Shown piece after piece: positions 31,326-41,024 of a stretch of 64,000 nt of DNA. Origin of the DNA: Candidatus Pantoea haifensis (lineage in GTDB: Bacteria; Pseudomonadota; Gammaproteobacteria; Enterobacterales; Enterobacteriaceae). The notes beneath the pieces were generated by a model, which was given only the letters and a program-made list of their open reading frames with translations, searched no databases and was not told the origin of the DNA. The DNA is taken from NCBI GenBank assembly GCA_018842655.1, contig JAGTWN010000004.1:3286001-3350000 (forward strand). The letters run 5' to 3'. A program made the position numbers and the translations under genes. The stretch's first letter is position 1; each line of letters begins with the position of its first letter.

Positions 31326-31353
31326 TAAAGTGTCGGTCCTGTGATGCCGAAAA
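31326..31353 (+). promoter_or_regulatory. Candidate sigma-28 (flagellar) promoter of aer
   Basis: TAAAGTGT, a 12-bp gap, then GCCGAAAA. The FliA consensus is TAAAGTTT-N11-GCCGATAA, so the spacing is one base longer. E. coli aer is FliA-dependent, from memory, which supports the assignment. It ends 59 bp before the start codon. Confidence 0.5.
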
Positions 31354-31412
31354 GGTAAAAAAACGTAATGGATTTTTCCCGAATCCATTGGCTTGCCTCA
31401 AGGACCTTTGTC

Positions 31413-32957
31413 ATGCGTAACAACCAACCCGTTTCTCAGCGTGAGTATGTATTCGACGATCATGCGACATTAATGTCGACCACCGATCTTGATAGCTACA
31501 TCACTTATGCCAACGATGCGTTTATCGAGGCTAGCGGATTCTCGCCGGAAGAAGTAAACGGCCAGCCGCATAACATGGTACGCCATCCAGATATGCCTCC
31601 AGAAGCCTTCGCCGACATGTGGGCGACGCTGAAGCAGGGTGAACCCTGGACCGCTCTGGTGAAAAACCGCCGCAAAAATGGCGATCACTATTGGGTACGT
31701 GCCAACGCCATCCCGGTGGTACGCAACGGCAAAGTACAAGGCTACATGTCGGTACGCACCAAACCGGATGCGGAAGAGGTGCGTCAGACTGAGGCGTTAT
31801 ATCGTGATTTCCGCGAAGGCCGCGCCAAAGGGCGGCGCTTTCATAAAGGATTGATCGTGCGCACGGGCTGGCGTCGGCTGGGGTCGCTTTTTAAAACACT
31901 GCCACTGCGCTGGCGTATTCGCTCTACGTTACTCACGCTGCTGCCGCTTTCCGTTGTCAGCGTCTGGCTGCTGGGCATGGCACCGATGGCGCTTGGCTGT
32001 TTTGCTGGCGGTATGGCAATTTTACTGCTGCTCGCCAGTCTGTGGCTGGAGCAGCAAATTTCCCGTCCCATCGAACGCATGTGCAAACAAGCACTGAGCG
32101 TGGCAACCGGTGCCAGCCACAAAGTTGAGCAGATGGATCGCGTCGATGAAGTAGGTGTGACGCTGCGCGCTATCGGCCAGCTCGGTTTAATGTTCCGCTG
32201 GCTGGTGGACGATGTGAGCGGGCAGGCGATTAACGTCCTGAGCGCCAGCGATGCGATTGCACGCAGCAACAACGAGCTGAGCCGACGCACCGAGCAGGCA
32301 GCCGCTAACGTGCAGCAAACTGCCGCGACCATGAACGAAATGACCGCAACGGTAAAAAGTAATACTGAAACTGCCAGTGAGGTTAATTCGCTCTCCGCTG
32401 ATACCAGCGGCGCAGCCATCAAAGGCGGTGAAGTGATGAAAGAGATGATGGAGATGATGGGTGAGATCGCTGACAGCTCTAAGCGCATCGCCAACATCAC
32501 CAGCGTGATCGACGGTATCGCGTTCCAGACTAATATCCTGGCGCTCAATGCGGCAGTAGAAGCCGCGCGAGCCGGTGAGCAGGGCAAAGGATTTGCTGTG
32601 GTAGCAGGTGAAGTGCGTAATCTGGCACAGCGCAGCGCCAAAGCAGCCAGCGAAATCAAAACGCTGGTGGAGACCAGCGCCAGCCGCGTGAAGTCGGGTA
32701 GCGATCACGCCGATGCAGCGGGCCGTACCATGCAGGATATCGTGTCTCAGGTACAAAACGTAACGTCGTTAATCGCCCAGATCAGTGCTGCCACGGCTGA
32801 ACAATCTATCGCGCTGAGCGAAGTGAGCACCGCCGTTGAAGATTTGGATGACATCACGCATCAAAATGCCGCCCGTGTACAGGAAAGCGCGGAAGCCTCT
32901 GGTCGCATGACACATCAGGCTAACCGCCTGGTGGAAGCGATCAGCGTATTTCGCTAA
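31413..32957 (+). CDS. aer: Aerotaxis receptor Aer-type methyl-accepting protein
   Basis: A 514-residue energy-taxis sensor. An N-terminal PAS domain, expected to hold FAD ([46 protein letters not shown]), precedes a membrane hairpin near residues 170-210, a HAMP region ([12 protein letters not shown]) and the signalling domain with the highly conserved tip [20 protein letters not shown]. The order and sequence follow E. coli Aer. ATG 31413 has AAGGA upstream; the longer start at 31368 is less likely. It tells CheA/CheW about respiratory redox state. Confidence 0.92.
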   Translation: MRNNQPVSQREYVFDDHATLMSTTDLDSYITYANDAFIEASGFSPEEVNGQPHNMVRHPDMPPEAFADMWATLKQGEPWTALVKNRRKNGDHYWVRANAIPVVRNGKVQGYMSVRTKPDAEEVRQTEALYRDFREGRAKGRRFHKGLIVRTGWRRLGSLFKTLPLRWRIRSTLLTLLPLSVVSVWLLGMAPMALGCFAGGMAILLLLASLWLEQQISRPIERMCKQALSVATGASHKVEQMDRVDEVGVTLRAIGQLGLMFRWLVDDVSGQAINVLSASDAIARSNNELSRRTEQAAANVQQTAATMNEMTATVKSNTETASEVNSLSADTSGAAIKGGEVMKEMMEMMGEIADSSKRIANITSVIDGIAFQTNILALNAAVEAARAGEQGKGFAVVAGEVRNLAQRSAKAASEIKTLVETSASRVKSGSDHADAAGRTMQDIVSQVQNVTSLIAQISAATAEQSIALSEVSTAVEDLDDITHQNAARVQESAEASGRMTHQANRLVEAISVFR

Positions 32958-33918
32958 GACGCCACTGCCTGCGTGCTGACACGACCAGCACGCAGTGCCC
33001 CTGGCGACTGGCCCACGATGCGCTTAAAAGCGCGGCTGAACGCCGCCAGCGAGCCGTAGCCAAGCTGCCAGGCAACAGCTTCCACTGCTTCACCATTGTT
33101 AACGATACGCTGAACCGCCAGCCGCATACGCAATTCGGTAAGATAACGCAGCGGCGTCATCTGAGTCGCACTGAGAAAACGTCCGGCAAAGACCGATCGC
33201 GAACAGCCCGCCACGCGCGCCAGACGTTCTACCGTCCAGTTTTCCCCGGCTCCCGATGCATGGCCGCAATGGCCTGGCTCAGGCGCGGGTCGCGCATTGC
33301 CTGCACCAGACCACTGCTTTGCCCACACCCGTTCTCTACCCAGCCGCGCACGATCAGGGCAGCAACCACATCAGCCAGACGCGACAAAATCCCCGCAAAT
33401 CCCGCCTGACGTGTACGCGACTCTCGTTCCATGGCTGTAAGAATGGGACTGATCTCGGGATACTGCGATAACAGCGTGCTGACCAGCATCACGTCAGGCA
33501 TGGTGTTAATCAGAGGCTGCATGCCGCCCAGTTCAAAAGCCATGCAGGCGCTGAATAAAATCACGCTGTGCGCGTCCTGACAGGCATCTGCAGGCGCGGC
33601 AATGGCGCAGACGCTGTCACAAATCGGCTTACTTTCCAGCTTGTTAATGCACTCGCACTCTGCATCTTCGCTGGAGATCAAACTGTGAGGTTTGCCGTGC
33701 GGCACCAGTAACGCATCACCGCTGTTAAGCGAGAAAATCTCACCGGATGCGCCACGCACCAGCAGCGAACCACGTCCGACAAAGTGAAACTGCGCGCGGC
33801 CCGGCGCGTTATCGAAGCGCAACCCGAACGGTGCACAGACGTCAATGCGTTGGTAATTGACACCATACAGGCGCATTCCCATCAGCAGCTCGCTGGTCAG
33901 ATCTTCATATTGGCTCAT
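32954..33918 (-). CDS. AraC-family regulator with cupin sensor domain, frameshifted
   Basis: The N-terminal 'cupin_6' sensor ([35 protein letters not shown]) and most of the linker lie in one frame. The two helix-turn-helix motifs ([38 protein letters not shown]) lie in another. One added G on the minus strand (plus-strand C run 33244-33247) yields [14 protein letters not shown] and a 321-residue protein. It is divergent from the NepI-like efflux gene, about 100 bp apart, and probably controls it. Ligand unknown. Likely a sequencing deletion. Confidence 0.87.
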
Positions 33919-34022
33919 GTTAATCCAGACGAATAATCAATAAAGGCGGTGTAAGCATCATAGATCGTCTTTTGTCTGCCCACTATGATCACACTTACTT
34001 TTTTACTCTCTGGAGAAGCAGC

Positions 34023-35210
34023 ATGAGTCTGACGACCGAAGTGGCTGATGAGGTTTCCTCGCCCGCCCGTCCTGCATGGGGCGCGGTGTTTGCGATGGCG
34101 TTTGGCGTTTTTAGCCTGATTACCGCCGAATTTTTACCGGTTAGTTTGCTTACACCGATGGCAGCCAGTCTGAATGTTTCAGAAGGGCAGGCGGGACAAA
34201 CCGTAACGGTCACCGCATTAGTGGCACTGTTCACCAGTCTGCTCACGGGAAGCGTGACGCGAAGAGTCGATCGCCGCATAGTCATGCTGGTCTTTTCGCT
34301 GCTGCTGATTGCATCGGCCCTGATGGTCGCTCTGGCCGAAAACTTAACCGTAATCCTGCTGGCGCGTGTGCTGCTGGGCATGGCGATAGGCGGTTTCTGG
34401 ACGCTCTCTACCGCAATTACTATGCGCCTGGTGCCAGGCGATCAGGTGCCGCGCGCCTTATCAATTGTGTTTAGCGGGATCTCGCTGGCTACCATTATCG
34501 CTACACCGCTCGGCAGCTACCTCGGTGGCTTAATCGGTTGGCGTAATATTTTCTTGCTGACCGCAGGCCTGGGCAGCGCCGCTTTGCTGTGGCAGTTCTT
34601 CACCCTCCCGGCCATGCCTGCAGAAAACAAAGCGCGTAACGGCGGCGTGTTGGATCTGCTGCGCATTGGCGTGATGCGTTGGGGCATGCTGGCGGTGATC
34701 ATGATGTTTACTGGCCACTTTGCCTTTTTTACCTATCTGCGACCTTTCCTGGAAAGCGTGGCGTTGCTCAACCTGAATCAGTTGTCGTTAGTGCTGCTGG
34801 CATTTGGTGTTGCTAACTTTTTTGGCACCTCACTGGCTGGCTATCTGGTCACACGCAGCGTGTCGTTAACCCTGAGCGGCATGGCTTTGCTGATGAGCGC
34901 AACGGCGCTGCTGCTCGTTATGTTGGGTGATGTGAGCTGGATAGTCGGCGCAGGCGTGGCGCTATGGGGCATGGCATTTGGATCAATGCCGACTGGCTGG
35001 TCAACCTGGATTTCCCGTGCAGTGCCAGACGATGCCGAATCGGGTGGGGGTTTACTGGTAGCAACTATTCAGTTGGCCATTACCTTCGGCGCGGCGGCAG
35101 GCGGATGGGTGTTCGATTTACAGGGCGCAGGCGGCGTATTTCTCGCCAGTGGCGTATTGATGCTGATGGCAGCGATAACCATTTATCGCTGTGTCAGGCA
35201 TCACGGTTAA
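34023..35210 (+). CDS. NepI-like MFS efflux transporter
   Basis: A 395-residue 12-helix major-facilitator protein resembling E. coli NepI, the purine-ribonucleoside exporter (ITAEFLPVSLLTPMAASLNV; GGFWTLSTAITMRLVPGDQV; PTGWSTWISRAVPDDAE). The start at ATG 34023 follows CTGGAGAAGCAGC. It is divergent from the AraC-type gene, which likely controls it. Exact substrate is uncertain, since DHA1 exporters are easily confused. It is followed by a clear terminator. Confidence 0.82.
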   Translation: MSLTTEVADEVSSPARPAWGAVFAMAFGVFSLITAEFLPVSLLTPMAASLNVSEGQAGQTVTVTALVALFTSLLTGSVTRRVDRRIVMLVFSLLLIASALMVALAENLTVILLARVLLGMAIGGFWTLSTAITMRLVPGDQVPRALSIVFSGISLATIIATPLGSYLGGLIGWRNIFLLTAGLGSAALLWQFFTLPAMPAENKARNGGVLDLLRIGVMRWGMLAVIMMFTGHFAFFTYLRPFLESVALLNLNQLSLVLLAFGVANFFGTSLAGYLVTRSVSLTLSGMALLMSATALLLVMLGDVSWIVGAGVALWGMAFGSMPTGWSTWISRAVPDDAESGGGLLVATIQLAITFGAAAGGWVFDLQGAGGVFLASGVLMLMAAITIYRCVRHHG

Positions 35211-35217
35211 AAACGAC

Positions 35218-35245
35218 AAAGGCAGCGATAAATGCTGCCTTTTTT
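35218..35245 (+). terminator. Terminator of the NepI-like gene
   Basis: The stem AAAGGCAGC/GCTGCCTTT with a seven-base loop, followed by a T-run. Confidence 0.9.
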
Positions 35246-35423
35246 AAGGTGTATGGATAATTAACCTTTTGAGTGATAACTGTGCGAAATGTGCTTTTTA
35301 AATCAGTTATTTTGAATGAGTTAACCAAATCTCTCTGCTTTTTACTGAGTAACATGCGGTCTATTATCTCTTTCAACAAGGCAATGCGCCTTACCTGATC
35401 AAAAATCGACTGAGGAATTGACC

Positions 35424-35633
35424 ATGAAATCTATCAAAACTTTTGCTGCTGTAGTTGCGCTTACCGTTCTGCCTTTCGCCAGCTTTGCACAAACTATCAC
35501 CGCAACAGACACCACGCTTGATGGCGCAGAAGCGAAAATTGCTGCACAGGCGCAAGAAACTGGTGCTTCCTATAAAGTTACCGAAGCCTATTTTAACAAT
35601 GGCGTGCATATGACCGCTGAATTAACCAAATAA
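35424..35633 (+). CDS. YdgH/BhsA/McbA-like (DUF1471) small periplasmic protein
   Basis: A 69-residue exported protein. A signal peptide (MKSIKTFAAVVALTVLPFAS, cut after FA) precedes one DUF1471-type domain (LDGAEAKIAAQAQETGASYK; end VHMTAELTK). Paralogues such as BhsA and McbA respond to stress and affect surface properties and biofilm. The TGAGGAATTGACC leader gives a good ribosome binding site. It stands alone between the MFS gene and yncE. Confidence 0.8.
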   Translation: MKSIKTFAAVVALTVLPFASFAQTITATDTTLDGAEAKIAAQAQETGASYKVTEAYFNNGVHMTAELTK

Positions 35634-35743
35634 GTTTACCCTCGCGGTATTACCGAACTTTAATAGTTAAAGTAGTTGCTGACAGGACGCTCTTGGGCGT
35701 CCTGGCGGCGTTGTAAAATAATAATTCTGTTACTTTCCCGCCT

Positions 35744-35762
35744 AAATAATTATTATTCTCAA
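35744..35762. promoter_or_regulatory. Candidate Fur box upstream of yncE
   Basis: AAATAATTATTATTCTCAA resembles the Fur 19-mer in its central ATAATTATTATTCTC. It lies 105 bp before yncE, which is iron-regulated in E. coli from memory. The surrounding AT-richness weakens the call. Confidence 0.4.
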
Positions 35763-35867
35763 AAAAATCCTTCGTCGGCCCGTAACAGGCTGTTTGCTTT
35801 ATTTATCTGGTTGCAATGGTGAGCTTTCTTTCACTGCTGTTTGCAGTGAATTCACTCTGGAGATGTT

Positions 35868-36914
35868 ATGAAAGCTTTAACGAGTAAACCGTGGGCGCTG
35901 CGTCCGCTGCTGCTGGCAACAGCCCTGTTTTCTGGCGCAGTCGCTGCGCAGACTGAACAGCTGAATCAACCGATCAGCAAAGGCGCTTATGAGCTGGCGG
36001 TAAGCCAGAAAGATAACGCGCTGTTTCTTGCCACTGCCCAGAGCAGCGACGGCAAAGGCGGTACTGTTTTCCGTCTCGATCCTCAGAGCCTGGCGGTGAA
36101 GCAGTCTATCAATACCGAGCTGAAGACCTTCGGCGCGGCAATCAATCCGCAAACCAATATTCTCTATTTTGGCAACACCGTTAATGGCTCAGTGACCGCC
36201 ATTGATGCCAGCAGCGGCAACGTGCTGAATACCTTAGTGCTGGACGGTCGTAAGCGCAGCGAGACTGTCCGGCCAATGCAGCCGCGTCAGGTGGCAGTGG
36301 ATGTGAAAACTGATCGCGTTTATATCACCGGTTTAGGGCCAGAAAGCGTCGTATGGGTGGTTGATGGCAAAACGCTGACGCTGCTCAGCACCGTGCCGAA
36401 CACGGGCAAAATGGGAACCGGTTTAGCTGTCGACGCTGATGCGCAAAAAGTTTATGTGACAAACGCCGAGGGTGAGTTGGTGACAATCAACTCCCGCACC
36501 AACACCGTCGAGAAAAAACAGAAAATCGATGGCGATAACGCGCATTTCTTCCTGAATATTTCGCTGGATACCCAAGGTCAGCGCGCATTCCTCAGCGACT
36601 CAAAACAGCCACAAGTACTGGTGGTTGACCTACGCGATCAAAAAGTGATTCATAAAATTGACGTGCCGGAATCACTGGCGGTGCTGTTCAATGCCGACCG
36701 TGATGAGCTGTATGTGACCCACCGCAAAGCAGGCGAAGTCAGTATCATTGATGCCAGCAGCTATAAAGTGAAGCGCACAGTGAAAACGCCTGGCTTACCA
36801 AACAGCCTGGCGCTGTCAGCGGATGGTAAAGCCCTGTTCGTCAGTGTGAAACAGCCGGGTTCGCGTAAAGAGCCACCTAAAAATCCAGACAGCGTCATGC
36901 GTATTGCGCTGTAA
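35868..36914 (+). CDS. yncE: YncE-family seven-bladed beta-propeller protein
   Basis: A 348-residue periplasmic protein with signal peptide (LLLATALFSGAVAAQ) and a series of YVTN-type beta-propeller repeats (KVYVTNAEGELVTI; ELYVTHRKAGEVSIID; ALFVSVKQ). It follows E. coli YncE closely (KGAYELAVSQKDNALFLATA; MQPRQVAVD; ESVVWVVDG). YncE binds single-stranded DNA in vitro and is induced by iron limitation, from memory; its physiological role is open. A second, lipoprotein-type paralogue lies at 60514-61607. Confidence 0.88.
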   Translation: MKALTSKPWALRPLLLATALFSGAVAAQTEQLNQPISKGAYELAVSQKDNALFLATAQSSDGKGGTVFRLDPQSLAVKQSINTELKTFGAAINPQTNILYFGNTVNGSVTAIDASSGNVLNTLVLDGRKRSETVRPMQPRQVAVDVKTDRVYITGLGPESVVWVVDGKTLTLLSTVPNTGKMGTGLAVDADAQKVYVTNAEGELVTINSRTNTVEKKQKIDGDNAHFFLNISLDTQGQRAFLSDSKQPQVLVVDLRDQKVIHKIDVPESLAVLFNADRDELYVTHRKAGEVSIIDASSYKVKRTVKTPGLPNSLALSADGKALFVSVKQPGSRKEPPKNPDSVMRIAL

Positions 36915-36939
36915 GGGCTGAGCCGGCGATAGCCATCCT

Positions 36940-36969
36940 GTTCTCTCTCCCGCCTGTGGGAGAGAGAAC
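36940..36969. terminator. Hairpin between yncE and sbmA
   Basis: A perfect 12-bp stem GTTCTCTCTCCC/GGGAGAGAGAAC with loop GCCTGT lies between convergent genes. It has no T-run. A similar CTCTCCCGC hairpin occurs at 42361-42393, which hints at a dispersed intergenic repeat. Confidence 0.65.
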
Positions 36970-36983
36970 GTCAGCACCATTGA

Positions 36984-38224
36984 TTACACCTCTTCTGAAG
37001 CCTCGCGCATCATCTCCTGGTGCGGAATATCCTGCAAAATCTGCTCAAAACTGCGTAAACGTTTATAAATCGACATCAGTTCAATCAACGTTGACCACGA
37101 CTTAATCAAATACTGAAATGCCTCGCGTACCTGATCGAACACATTGGTAATCTGATTCAACAGACCCAGCGTGATGGTGCCTGCCACAATCGACGGAAAC
37201 AGCAGAAGCAAGCCAAAGACGTTATCGAGTTGCAGATAAAGTATGCGGGTAATGTTGAAATACAAATAGTGAAAGTAAAGACGGAAATAGTTAAAACGCA
37301 CCCGACTAAACAGCGCCTGCACCGTGGGTGGTGAGGCGCGTGACGCATCATCCTCGCCATATACCAGCTCTTTACGGTACGCCGCTTCTACGCGCTGATT
37401 ACGAAACTCCAGACCAGGTAATTTAATACCCACCAGCGCCAGCAGCCCGGTACCAAAGATTGACCACAGCACAGCGGCAATCACCAGCGCATAAGGAATG
37501 TTGCCGAGAATCGGTATATTTTCAACGTGACGCGACAACGCCACCAGTACCGGCAGAAACGCGACCAGGGTCATAATCGCCTGAATAAAACTCACGCCCC
37601 AGTCTTCAAGCGTAGTGGCGAAGCGCATGGTGTCTTCCTGCACACGCTGAGCGGCCCCTTCAACATGACGCAAACGCTGCCAGTTGTGCATGTAGTAGTT
37701 ATTCATCGCGGTACGCCAGCGAAAAACCCAGTGGCTGATGAAAAAGGCGTTCATCACTGCTATCACCACGGCGATCAGTGCAATGCCTAAAAAGGCAAAA
37801 ACCTGCGTATAGAATTCACCTATCTGCACCGAACCGGCTTTGGTCAACGCTTTCTGGATCAAATCATAAAAGGCCCATACCAGGCATTAATGGCGACGCC
37901 AACCTGCACGCCAAACCAGGTGACAAAAATGATCAAGGCTGAACCCCAGACCGACCAACGCTGCCACGGATGATTATCGATAATGCGCCAGGCAAGCGCG
38001 AAAATCGCCACCATAATCCAGTAATAAGCGTAAAACCAAAGCTCACCGGGCGCGATAAAGCGTGCTGCTGTCGCCGGTAAAGGCTGCTTCATGGCAGCCT
38101 CAAAAGCTGGCCATAAGCCAGGCAAACTGTCAGCAAAGCCGAACCAGGCAAAAATCGCCAGCAAACTCCAAATGGCCGCAGTGCTGAAAAACAGCGCCGG
38201 CCGGGGGAAAAATGACTTAAACAT
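36984..38224 (-). CDS. sbmA: Peptide antibiotic transporter SbmA, frameshifted
   Basis: A proton-driven inner-membrane importer of microcins B17 and J25, bleomycin and proline-rich peptides. N-terminal part: [14 protein letters not shown]... to [11 protein letters not shown]. The rest continues in another frame with [40 protein letters not shown] and [20 protein letters not shown]. Adding one T (plus-strand A run 37868-37871) gives [12 protein letters not shown] and 413 residues (E. coli 406). Likely a sequencing deletion. Notable alongside the microcin candidate at 49 kb, though no functional link is shown. Confidence 0.93.
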
Positions 38225-38388
38225 AGGCTCTCCGCTGTTGTAGGTAGTCTGTTATAGCCTCTTCGCTGATAACAATCTGTTGAGTGATGTTTCTGGCGAT
38301 GACAGGCATGTGATAAATGTTAATGAAATTGTGCGATTTTGTTTCTGCCAGCTAAATATTTCTTTTTTAGGGTGTTACAATATTTTCC

Positions 38389-38406
38389 ATTGTTACCGGT
38401 AACAAT
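38389..38406. promoter_or_regulatory. GntR-type operator upstream of the gluconate dehydrogenase operon
   Basis: ATTGTTACCGGTAACAAT is a perfect 18-bp palindrome. Its core TGTTACCGGTAACA equals the centre of the E. coli GntR/IdnR consensus as I remember it. It is nested in a wider inverted repeat: TTTTAGGGTGTTACA on the left and TGTAACCCTAAAA on the right, up to 38424. It lies about 93 bp before the first subunit gene. Gluconate control of a gluconate-oxidising enzyme is a natural reading, but inferred. Confidence 0.7.
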
Positions 38407-38498
38407 AAAGCTGTAACCCTAAAACCGCAGATAAAAACCATTACAACGCACTCATTTTTCCTTTCAGGCCGCACAACAGGCGGTACTAAGGCAATGTC

Positions 38499-39233
38499 AT
38501 GTCAGAACAAAAACAGGGTCATTCACGCAGAGATTTTTTGCTGAAGACCATCACCCTGGCGCCAGCAATGGCGGTAGGCAGTGCGGCAATGGGCGCATTA
38601 AGCGCACCGCTGGCCGCACAGGCTGCGGAAACCTCTCATCAGCCGCAGCAGGCGCGCGACTATCAGCCTGACTGGTTTACTGCCGAAGAGTTCGCGTTCA
38701 TCAAGGCGGCGGTGGCACGTTTAATTCCTGCTGACGAGCGCGGCCCCGGCGCGCTGGAAGCTGGCGTGCCAGAGTTTATCGATCGTCAAATGAATACGCC
38801 TTACGCTACCGGTGCTAACTGGTATATGCAGGGCCCTTTCAATCCCGATCTGCCTAAAGAGTTAGGTTACCAGCTACCGCTGGTGCCGCAGCAAATCTAT
38901 CGTTTAGGCCTGGCGGATGCAGATGACTACAGCAAACAGCAGCACGGTAAAGTGTTCGCTGAGCTGAGCCACGAACAGCAAGACAGCTTGTTACAGGCGA
39001 TGGAAAGCGGTACAGCCGAATTCAAACAGCTCCCCAGCAAAACCTTCTTTGCGTTTCTGATTCAAAACACCCGCGAAGGCTTCTTTAGTGACCCCATCCA
39101 CGGCGGCAATCAGGGCATGGTGGGCTGGAAGCTCATTGGCTTCCCTGGCGTGCGCGCTGATTTTATGGATTGGGTAGAGCGCGGCGAACGTTATCCGTTC
39201 CCGTCCGTTTCGATTCGCGGGGAGAGAACATAA
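38499..39233 (+). CDS. Gluconate 2-dehydrogenase small (gamma) subunit
   Basis: A 244-residue protein of the 'gluconate 2-dehydrogenase subunit 3' family. The N-terminus has a twin-arginine-type signal ([20 protein letters not shown], cleavage near AAQA), so it is exported folded, probably carrying the flavin subunit with it. Mature segments include [20 protein letters not shown] and [16 protein letters not shown]. The large-subunit gene starts two bases beyond the stop codon. The three genes match the Erwinia-type membrane-bound FAD gluconate dehydrogenase in order and sizes. Confidence 0.87.
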   Translation: MSEQKQGHSRRDFLLKTITLAPAMAVGSAAMGALSAPLAAQAAETSHQPQQARDYQPDWFTAEEFAFIKAAVARLIPADERGPGALEAGVPEFIDRQMNTPYATGANWYMQGPFNPDLPKELGYQLPLVPQQIYRLGLADADDYSKQQHGKVFAELSHEQQDSLLQAMESGTAEFKQLPSKTFFAFLIQNTREGFFSDPIHGGNQGMVGWKLIGFPGVRADFMDWVERGERYPFPSVSIRGERT

Positions 39234-39235
39234 GC

Positions 39236-41019
39236 ATGGCCAGTGAAATGAAAAAAGTAGATGTGGTGATTGTCGGTTTCGGCTGGGCGGGTGCCATTAT
39301 GGCGAAAGAGCTGACCGAAGCGGGCCTGAATGTCCTGGCGCTGGAGCGCGGTCCGCATCGCGATACCTATCCTGATGGATCTTATCCGCAATCCATTGAT
39401 GAACTGACCTATAACATCCGTAAAAAGCTGTTCCAGGATCTCTCAAAAAGCACCGTCACGATCCGTCACAATGCCTCGCAAACAGCAGTGCCATATCGTC
39501 AGCTTGCGGCCTTCTTACCTGGAACCGGTACTGGCGGCGCGGGTCTGCACTGGTCAGGCGTACACTTCCGCGTCGATCCTACAGAATTGCGTATGCGCAG
39601 CCATTACGAAGAGCGTTACGGCAAAAAATTCATTCCAGAAGGGATGACAATCCAGGATTTCGGCGTCACCTATGATGAGCTGGAGCCGTTCTTCGACAAA
39701 GCTGAAAAAGTATTCGGCACCTCCGGTAGCGCATGGAGCATCAACGGCAAGATCGTGGGTAAAGCGCAGGGCGGTAACCCTTTCGCGCCGGATCGCTCCG
39801 ACAAATTCCCACTGCCTGCGCAGAAGCGCACCTATTCTGCCCAGCTGTTTGCGCAGGCGGCAGAATCAGTGGGTTATCACCCTTACGATCTGCCCTCCGC
39901 TAATACATCAGGCCCTTACACCAATACTTACGGCGCGCAAATGGGGCCATGCAACTTCTGTGGCTATTGCAGCGGTTACGCCTGTTACATGTATTCCAAA
40001 GCGTCACCGAACGTGAATATCCTGCCTGCGCTACGCCAGGAGCCGAAATTCGAGCTGCGCAATAACGCCTACGTGCTGCGCGTTAACCTTACCGATGATA
40101 AAAAGCGTGCCACCGGTGTGACTTACGTTGATGCACAGGGCCGTGAAGTAGAGCAGCCCGCCGATCTGGTGATCCTTTCGGCCTTCCAGTTCCATAACGT
40201 GCATTTGATGCTGCTGTCCGGCATCGGCAAGCCGTACAACCCTATTACCAACGAAGGCACCGTAGGGCGTAACTTCGCCTATCAGAACATCTCTACCCTG
40301 AAAGCCCTGTTCGACAAAAACACCACCACCAATCCCTTTATTGGTGCGGGCGGTGCAGGCGTAGGTGTGGATGATTTTAATGCCGACAATTTCGATCATG
40401 GTCCGCACGGCTTCGTTGGCGGTTCACCTTTCTGGGTCAACCAGGCGGGGACGAAACCGATTTCTGGTCTGCCAACGCCAACCGGCACGCCAAACTGGGG
40501 AGCAAGTGGAAAGCGGCCGTCGCCGATACTTATACGCACCATGTGTCTATGGATGCTCACGGCGCGCATCAGTCTTATCGTGCTAACTATCTGGATCTCG
40601 ATCCCAACTACAAAGATGCACATGGCCAACCGCTGCTGCGGATGACGTTTGACTGGCAGGAAAATGACATCAGGATGGCGCAGTTTATGGTCAGCAAGAT
40701 GCATAAAATTGCCGAAGCGATGAACCCAAAATTGATCATGGGTGCAGCCAAAAACGCCGACAGCCATTTCGATTCTACCGTGTATCAAACCACGCACATG
40801 AACGGCGGAGCGATCATGGGTGAGGATCCCAAAACCAGCGCAGTGAACCGTTATCTGCAAAGCTGGGATGTGCCGAATGTGTTTGTACCGGGCGCGTCAG
40901 CCTTCCCGCAAGGGCTGGGCTACAACCCGACAGGAATGGTGGCGGCGCTGGCGTACTGGTCAGCAAAAGCCATTCGTGAGCAGTACCTGAAAAACCCGGG
41001 TCCACTGGTACAGGCATAA
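39236..41019 (+). CDS. Gluconate 2-dehydrogenase flavoprotein (large) subunit, frameshifted
   Basis: A GMC-type FAD oxidoreductase of about 594 residues. The dinucleotide-binding motif VDVVIVGFGWAGAIMAKELT is near residue 8, and LPGTGTGGAGLHWSGVHFRV near 100 contacts FAD. The frame breaks at ...GTPNWGASGK. One added G at 40497-40500 gives GTPNWGSKWKAAVADTYTHH and continues to QTTHMNGGAIMG and the C-terminal VFVPGASAFPQGLGYNPTGM. By family it oxidises D-gluconate to 2-keto-D-gluconate in the periplasm and passes electrons to the cytochrome c subunit. Likely a sequencing deletion. Confidence 0.88.
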
Positions 41020-41024
41020 GGAAA

